A stretch of DNA of 64,000 bases from Yersinia aleksiciae (GTDB lineage: Bacteria > Pseudomonadota > Gammaproteobacteria > Enterobacterales > Enterobacteriaceae), in NCBI RefSeq assembly GCF_001047675.1, contig NZ_CP011975.1, positions 1,156,073 to 1,220,072 of the forward strand, written 5' to 3'. The notes beneath the pieces are model-generated. The model did not search any database, was not told the DNA's origin, and worked only from the letters and a program-made list of their open reading frames with translations. The position numbers were made by a program, and so were the translations under genes. Shown here piece by piece: positions 61,401 through 64,000 of the stretch (its first letter is position 1; every line of letters starts with the position of its first letter).

Positions 61401-64000
61401 GAAGAGCCAAAATCGAATGCCGTGCTGGCATCGTTTTTCGCCACATTCAGGGTGCCGCTGCCCGTCAGCACGTGGTCAAACAGCGCGATATCAGCCAGAT
61501 TCAGGGTGGCATTGGTGATATCCACCGTGACGGCATTGTCAACGTCGTTACTGCTGGTCAGGGTGACATTGCTGCTGTCGGTGACCTGCAAGATACCGTT
61601 GCCAGTGACAGTATTGGTAAAGGTGCCGCTAAAGCCGCTCAGCGCCAGAATATCCTGTGCGCCTGCCAGAGCAATGCTGGCCGCCGCCCCGAGATTATTG
61701 GTCGAGCCGACCGTCAGTGTGCTGCTGTCCGCCAGGGCATACTGACCGGAGAAGCCACTGTTATTGCCCGTGAGCGAGACAGCTGCGCCATTGTTGATAT
61801 CCACCGTGGAGCCAGCCACGCCGCTCAGGGCATTGGCCACAGCACCACTGAGGCCGTTCAGCACCAGATGGGAGGTGGCGGTCTCCAGATCTACCGTGGC
61901 GGTTGAGGCCCCGAGGTTACTGGCCTGCGTTACCGTCAGCGCACCGGCAGCGCCAATATGGTGAGCGCCGCTGAAGCTGTTAATGCCGGTCAGGGTGACT
62001 GCCGCGTTGGTATTGATATCACCGCTGCCACTGAGCACATTGCCAAATGCGGCATTGGCCCCGTTCAGATTCAGATCACCCAGCACATTGATGGCACTGC
62101 TGCCCAAGGTTCCCGCGCCGTTCAGTGTGGCAGAGGCTCCCGAAGCAATCAGAGTCTGACCGCTTAAGCCGCTGTTCGCACCACTGATCGCCAAATCGCC
62201 GCCGTTGATGTTCAGCGCGCCACTGCCGGTTAAACCGCCAGTCGCGGTGGAGGTCCCGCCTGCACTCAGGTTTAGCGTACCACCCGCGATATTCAGGGCA
62301 TTGCTGTTGGTCAGTGCTCCGCTGCTGGTGAGCACCCCGCCACTACCCAAAGTCAGGGTTCCGGCGTTGGTCAGTGCGCCCACGGTTTGAGTGTGGCCGT
62401 TAATATTGGCGCTGGCACCGCTGGCGATATCCAGCAGTGACGTCGCGCCGAAAGCACCGTTCGCCCCCAGAATCAGCTCACCGCCATTAACCCTGGTCTT
62501 GCCCTGATAGCTGTTATTGCCGTTCGCCAGCGTTAATGCCCCATTGGTGGCATCAATCTGCAAGCCGCCAACACCCGATACCAGTGCATTCAGCACTTTA
62601 TTCGAGCTCGCGCTGCTGTCCGTTGCCAGTAACAAGGCATCGGCATCGTCAGTTAACAGCGCCAGTGCGCTCAGGCTGTAATTGACATACAAACCCGTGC
62701 CGCCGCTGCCGTTGCTGCTGGTCAGGCCGTAGTTATGGGTGGCATTAGCCACCGCCGTCCCGCCCTGCAAGATGGAGGAGATCACGCCTTGCGTACCGGA
62801 GGTGACGGAAGTGCCGTTGATCATCAGATCCAGATCATTAGCACTGCCGGTCACACTGTTGGCATTAATCAGCTCCAGCATAATATCGCCGCGATCTTGA
62901 TCGAGGATCGACACATTCGGCGCAATGGCTGGGTTCTGGTTCGTCCAACTGTCGGTGCCGGTGACACTGATGGTGCCGCTGTTCAGCGCCAGATCCGTCA
63001 CCGTCACTACGCCGCTGGCCTGCGACTGTGGTGCGGCCCCGTCAAAGATCAGGGTGCCACCGCTTAGATCTAAGCCGTGCAGTGTGCGATCGTCCGTGCC
63101 GACCGTGGTGACGTTATTGGCTGAGAGTTGCAGTGTGGCATTCGCCAGCGCGGCGGTGTTACCCGCACTCAGCGCAAAGGTCGAGTTCGTCAGATTCACC
63201 ATGCCGCTAAACGCGCCGCCCACTGAAGAGCCAAAATCGAATGCCGTGCTGGCATCGTTTTTCGCCACATTCAGGGTGCCGCTGCCCGTCAGCGCGTGGT
63301 CAAACAGCGCGATATCAGCCAGATTCAGGGTGGCATTGGTGATATCCACCGTGACGGCATTGTCAACGTCGTTACTGCTGGTCAGGGTGACATTGCTGCT
63401 GTCGGTGACCTGCAAGATACCGTTGCCAGTGACGGCATTGGTAAAGCTGCCGCTAAAGCCGCTCAGCGCCAGAATATCCTGTGCACCTGCCAGGGCAATA
63501 GTGGCCGCCACCCCGAGATTATTGGTCGAGCCGACCGTCAGTGTGCTGCTGTCCGCCAGGGCATACTGGCCGGAGAAGCCACTGTTATTGCCCGTGAGCG
63601 AGACAGCTGCGCCATTGTTGATATCCACCGTGGAGCCAGCCACGCCGCTCAGGGCATTAGCCACAGCACCACTGAGGCCGTTCAGCACCAGATGGGAGGT
63701 GGCGGTCTCCAGATCTACCGTGGCGGTTGAGGCCCCAAGGTTACTGGCCTGCGTTACCGTCAGTGCACCGGCAGCGCCAATATGGTGAGCGCCGCTGAAG
63801 CTGTTGATGCCGGTCAGGGTGACTGCCGCGTTGGTATTGATATCACCGCTGCCACTGAGCACATTGCCAAATGCGGCATTGGCCCCGTTCAGATTCAGAT
63901 CACCCAGCACATTGATGGCACTGCTGCCCAAGGTTCCCACGCCGTTCAGTGTGGCAGAGGCTCCCGAAGCAATCAGAGTCTGACCGCTTAAGCCGCTGTT
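58454..64000 (-). CDS. Giant autotransporter adhesin (AIDA/pertactin type), 3' part, runs off the right edge
   Basis: 1848 codons are in the window and the frame is still open at the right edge. The passenger is a long chain of beta-helix repeats rich in Gly, Ala, Asn, Ser and Thr (NSGLSGQTLIASGASATLNG; LTGSGTLNVAK), as in AIDA-type adhesins. A pertactin-like junction (AANTMFVSSLADRSGETLY) leads into a C-terminal beta barrel of about 280 residues (SLWLRNEGSHNRSRDDSG onward) ending in ALGVKYNF with terminal Phe. It should be displayed on the cell surface and take part in adhesion or aggregation. A direct repeat of at least 810 bp lies in the passenger. The signal peptide is outside the window. 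Confidence 0.92.
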   Translation of the reverse strand, partial: NSGLSGQTLIASGASATLNGVGTLGSSAINVLGDLNLNGANAAFGNVLSGSGDINTNAAVTLTGINSFSGAHHIGAAGALTVTQASNLGASTATVDLETATSHLVLNGLSGAVANALSGVAGSTVDINNGAAVSLTGNNSGFSGQYALADSSTLTVGSTNNLGVAATIALAGAQDILALSGFSGSFTNAVTGNGILQVTDSSNVTLTSSNDVDNAVTVDITNATLNLADIALFDHALTGSGTLNVAKNDASTAFDFGSSVGGAFSGMVNLTNSTFALSAGNTAALANATLQLSANNVTTVGTDDRTLHGLDLSGGTLIFDGAAPQSQASGVVTVTDLALNSGTISVTGTDSWTNQNPAIAPNVSILDQDRGDIMLELINANSVTGSANDLDLMINGTSVTSGTQGVISSILQGGTAVANATHNYGLTSSNGSGGTGLYVNYSLSALALLTDDADALLLATDSSASSNKVLNALVSGVGGLQIDATNGALTLANGNNSYQGKTRVNGGELILGANGAFGATSLLDIASGASANINGHTQTVGALTNAGTLTLGSGGVLTSSGALTNSNALNIAGGTLNLSAGGTSTATGGLTGSGALNINGGDLAISGANSGLSGQTLIASGASATLNGAGTLGSSAINVLGDLNLNGANAAFGNVLSGSGDINTNAAVTLTGINSFSGAHHIGAAGALTVTQASNLGASTATVDLETATSHLVLNGLSGAVANALSGVAGSTVDINNGAAVSLTGNNSGFSGQYALADSSTLTVGSTNNLGAAASIALAGAQDILALSGFSGTFTNTVTGNGILQVTDSSNVTLTSSNDVDNAVTVDITNATLNLADIALFDHVLTGSGTLNVAKNDASTAFDFGSSVGGAFSGMVNLQNSTFNIDGLNTSALTNATLKLSSGSLAAVADGVQNIGGLALNGGTLLFNNLVDNSGVISSLGTIAANSINTTGGGIVRVNLPTNVTPDITGLSVMQLDEGEIIVTLASGAATGTGHELTLTDEFGDPLSATVYQSISNPGALSPAAMGSFNYGLTTGTGFDGLYVNYGLSALELLAVGDDALILTATLGNNGTQANDLSAQVTGSGDLAFVSANDGSVASLSNSTNSYTGATWVRSGNVRLAADSALGQTSLLAMSTATNVDLNGTQQTVGQLATETGSTLDFNSGKLTVTNGGQVDGALTGRGELDLIGGLLSITQGNSGFTGSTDIASGATAHLYQVQGLGSGAINNNGLLNLDNTRGLLLNSLAGSGNVQLTNSANVQLAADNNGYSGLFTTDAGTVLTANNAGNLGSSSVANSGELILDTASVWNLTNSISGTGTLVKRGSGTVNIDSGTVSASLTTIENGLLQLGSTAPTLALIVNESPLARSLVGTLASNAVNLVSDVLITTTGSLGGYGQVTGNVENRGNLIMPNALTGGAFGTFTIDGNYTGDNGTVVFNTILAGDSSITDRLVITGNTAGQSFVTVNNIGGNGARTSEGIKIIDVGGDSAGQFTLNGRAVAGAYEYFLYQGGVSSPTDGDWYLRTQADERRPEPASYTANLAAANTMFVSSLADRSGETLYTDVITGEQKSTSLWLRNEGSHNRSRDDSGELKTQDNRYVMQLGGDVAQWSRNTQDLWRVGVMAGYANSSSSSVAQGTGYRSTGSVDGYSVGMYGTWFAEGQEQTGAYVDSWLQYSWFNNQVSGEGLTTEKYDSKGFTASVESGYAFKVGQSAKQNYFIQPKAQVVWMGVKADSHTETNGTVVTGEGNNNIQTRLGVKAFISPIPSADKANTPAFKPYVETNWIHNTKDFGTTLDGMTVKQAGAANVAELKLGVEGQINKQLNLWGNVGQQVGNNGYSDSSIALGVKYNF
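61367..62176. repeat. Large direct repeat in the autotransporter passenger, copy 1
   Basis: The sequence aligns without gaps to 63191-64000 with an offset of 1824 bases (608 codons) and only a few mismatches. It codes for about 270 residues of beta-helix repeats, including GTLGSSAINVLGDLNLNGAN. Confidence 0.92.
63191..64000. repeat. Large direct repeat in the autotransporter passenger, copy 2 (continues off the edge)
   Basis: Near-identical to 61367-62176 at an offset of 1824 bases. It reaches the window edge, so the true repeat is longer, and more units may follow. Confidence 0.92.

Noticed and set aside
60972-63788. Long plus-strand frames (257 and 287 codons) in the autotransporter region
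   Set aside because: They are mirror frames of the repetitive minus-strand passenger, are repeated with it, and end nowhere near gene signals.

Overview
The window is chromosomal DNA from a gamma-proteobacterium of the Enterobacterales, most probably a Yersinia species. This is inferred from the type VI secretion gene order, ERIC-family palindromes between genes, an MdtNOP/YtcA-type efflux cluster, a YjbB-like phosphate transporter and the general protein character. No rRNA, tRNA or CRISPR array was seen.

Positions 1-28486 (all minus strand) hold most of one type VI secretion system (T6SS). Read in transcription order: tssB, tssC, tssK, tssL, an OmpA-domain TagL-like protein, hcp, clpV, then effector modules, then tssM, which runs off the left edge. 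The accessory block between clpV and tssM is built from two related modules. Module A has VgrG, a Tle1-type phospholipase, a DUF2931 lipoprotein, a broken small exported protein, PAAR and a frameshifted two-TM protein. Module B has VgrG, a Tae4 amidase, a small membrane protein, a class 3 lipase, a lipoprotein, PAAR and an intact two-TM protein. A 117-bp scar of the 3' end of clpV sits exactly between the modules. This marks the block as an old tandem duplication whose effector genes later diverged. Two more effector candidates follow clpV or its scar: a glycine-rich hydrophobic protein with one intact and one broken small membrane partner, and an HExxH metallopeptidase with a lipoprotein partner. 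Effector and immunity genes are joined mostly by ATGA or GTGA overlaps and many are more AT-rich than the secretion genes.

Positions 28487-37000 hold an AT-rich spacer, a Tat-exported beta-carbonic anhydrase and a tripartite efflux set (NodT-type channel, FUSC pump, HlyD adaptor, YtcA-like lipoprotein) preceded by an amidohydrolase.

Positions 37185-47400 hold an LTA-synthase-like sulfatase-fold enzyme, a periplasmic SGNH hydrolase with a porin, and a dicarboxylate locus: a fumarase/aspartase-superfamily lyase, an RpiR regulator, a DcuC-type carrier and an NAD malic enzyme. Similar palindromes in both divergent intergenic regions suggest that the RpiR protein controls the porin/hydrolase, lyase and carrier/malic enzyme genes together.

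Positions 47400-58430 hold a decayed LysR gene, a ParD-like protein overlapping a second-type methionine aminopeptidase, a Fur-box-linked siderophore ABC transporter, a LacI-associated MHS transporter with a 40-codon upstream ORF and a nucleoside hydrolase, and a Na/Pi cotransporter. From 58454 to the right edge runs the 3' part of a giant autotransporter adhesin (minus strand) whose passenger carries a direct repeat of at least 810 bp with a period of 1824 bp.
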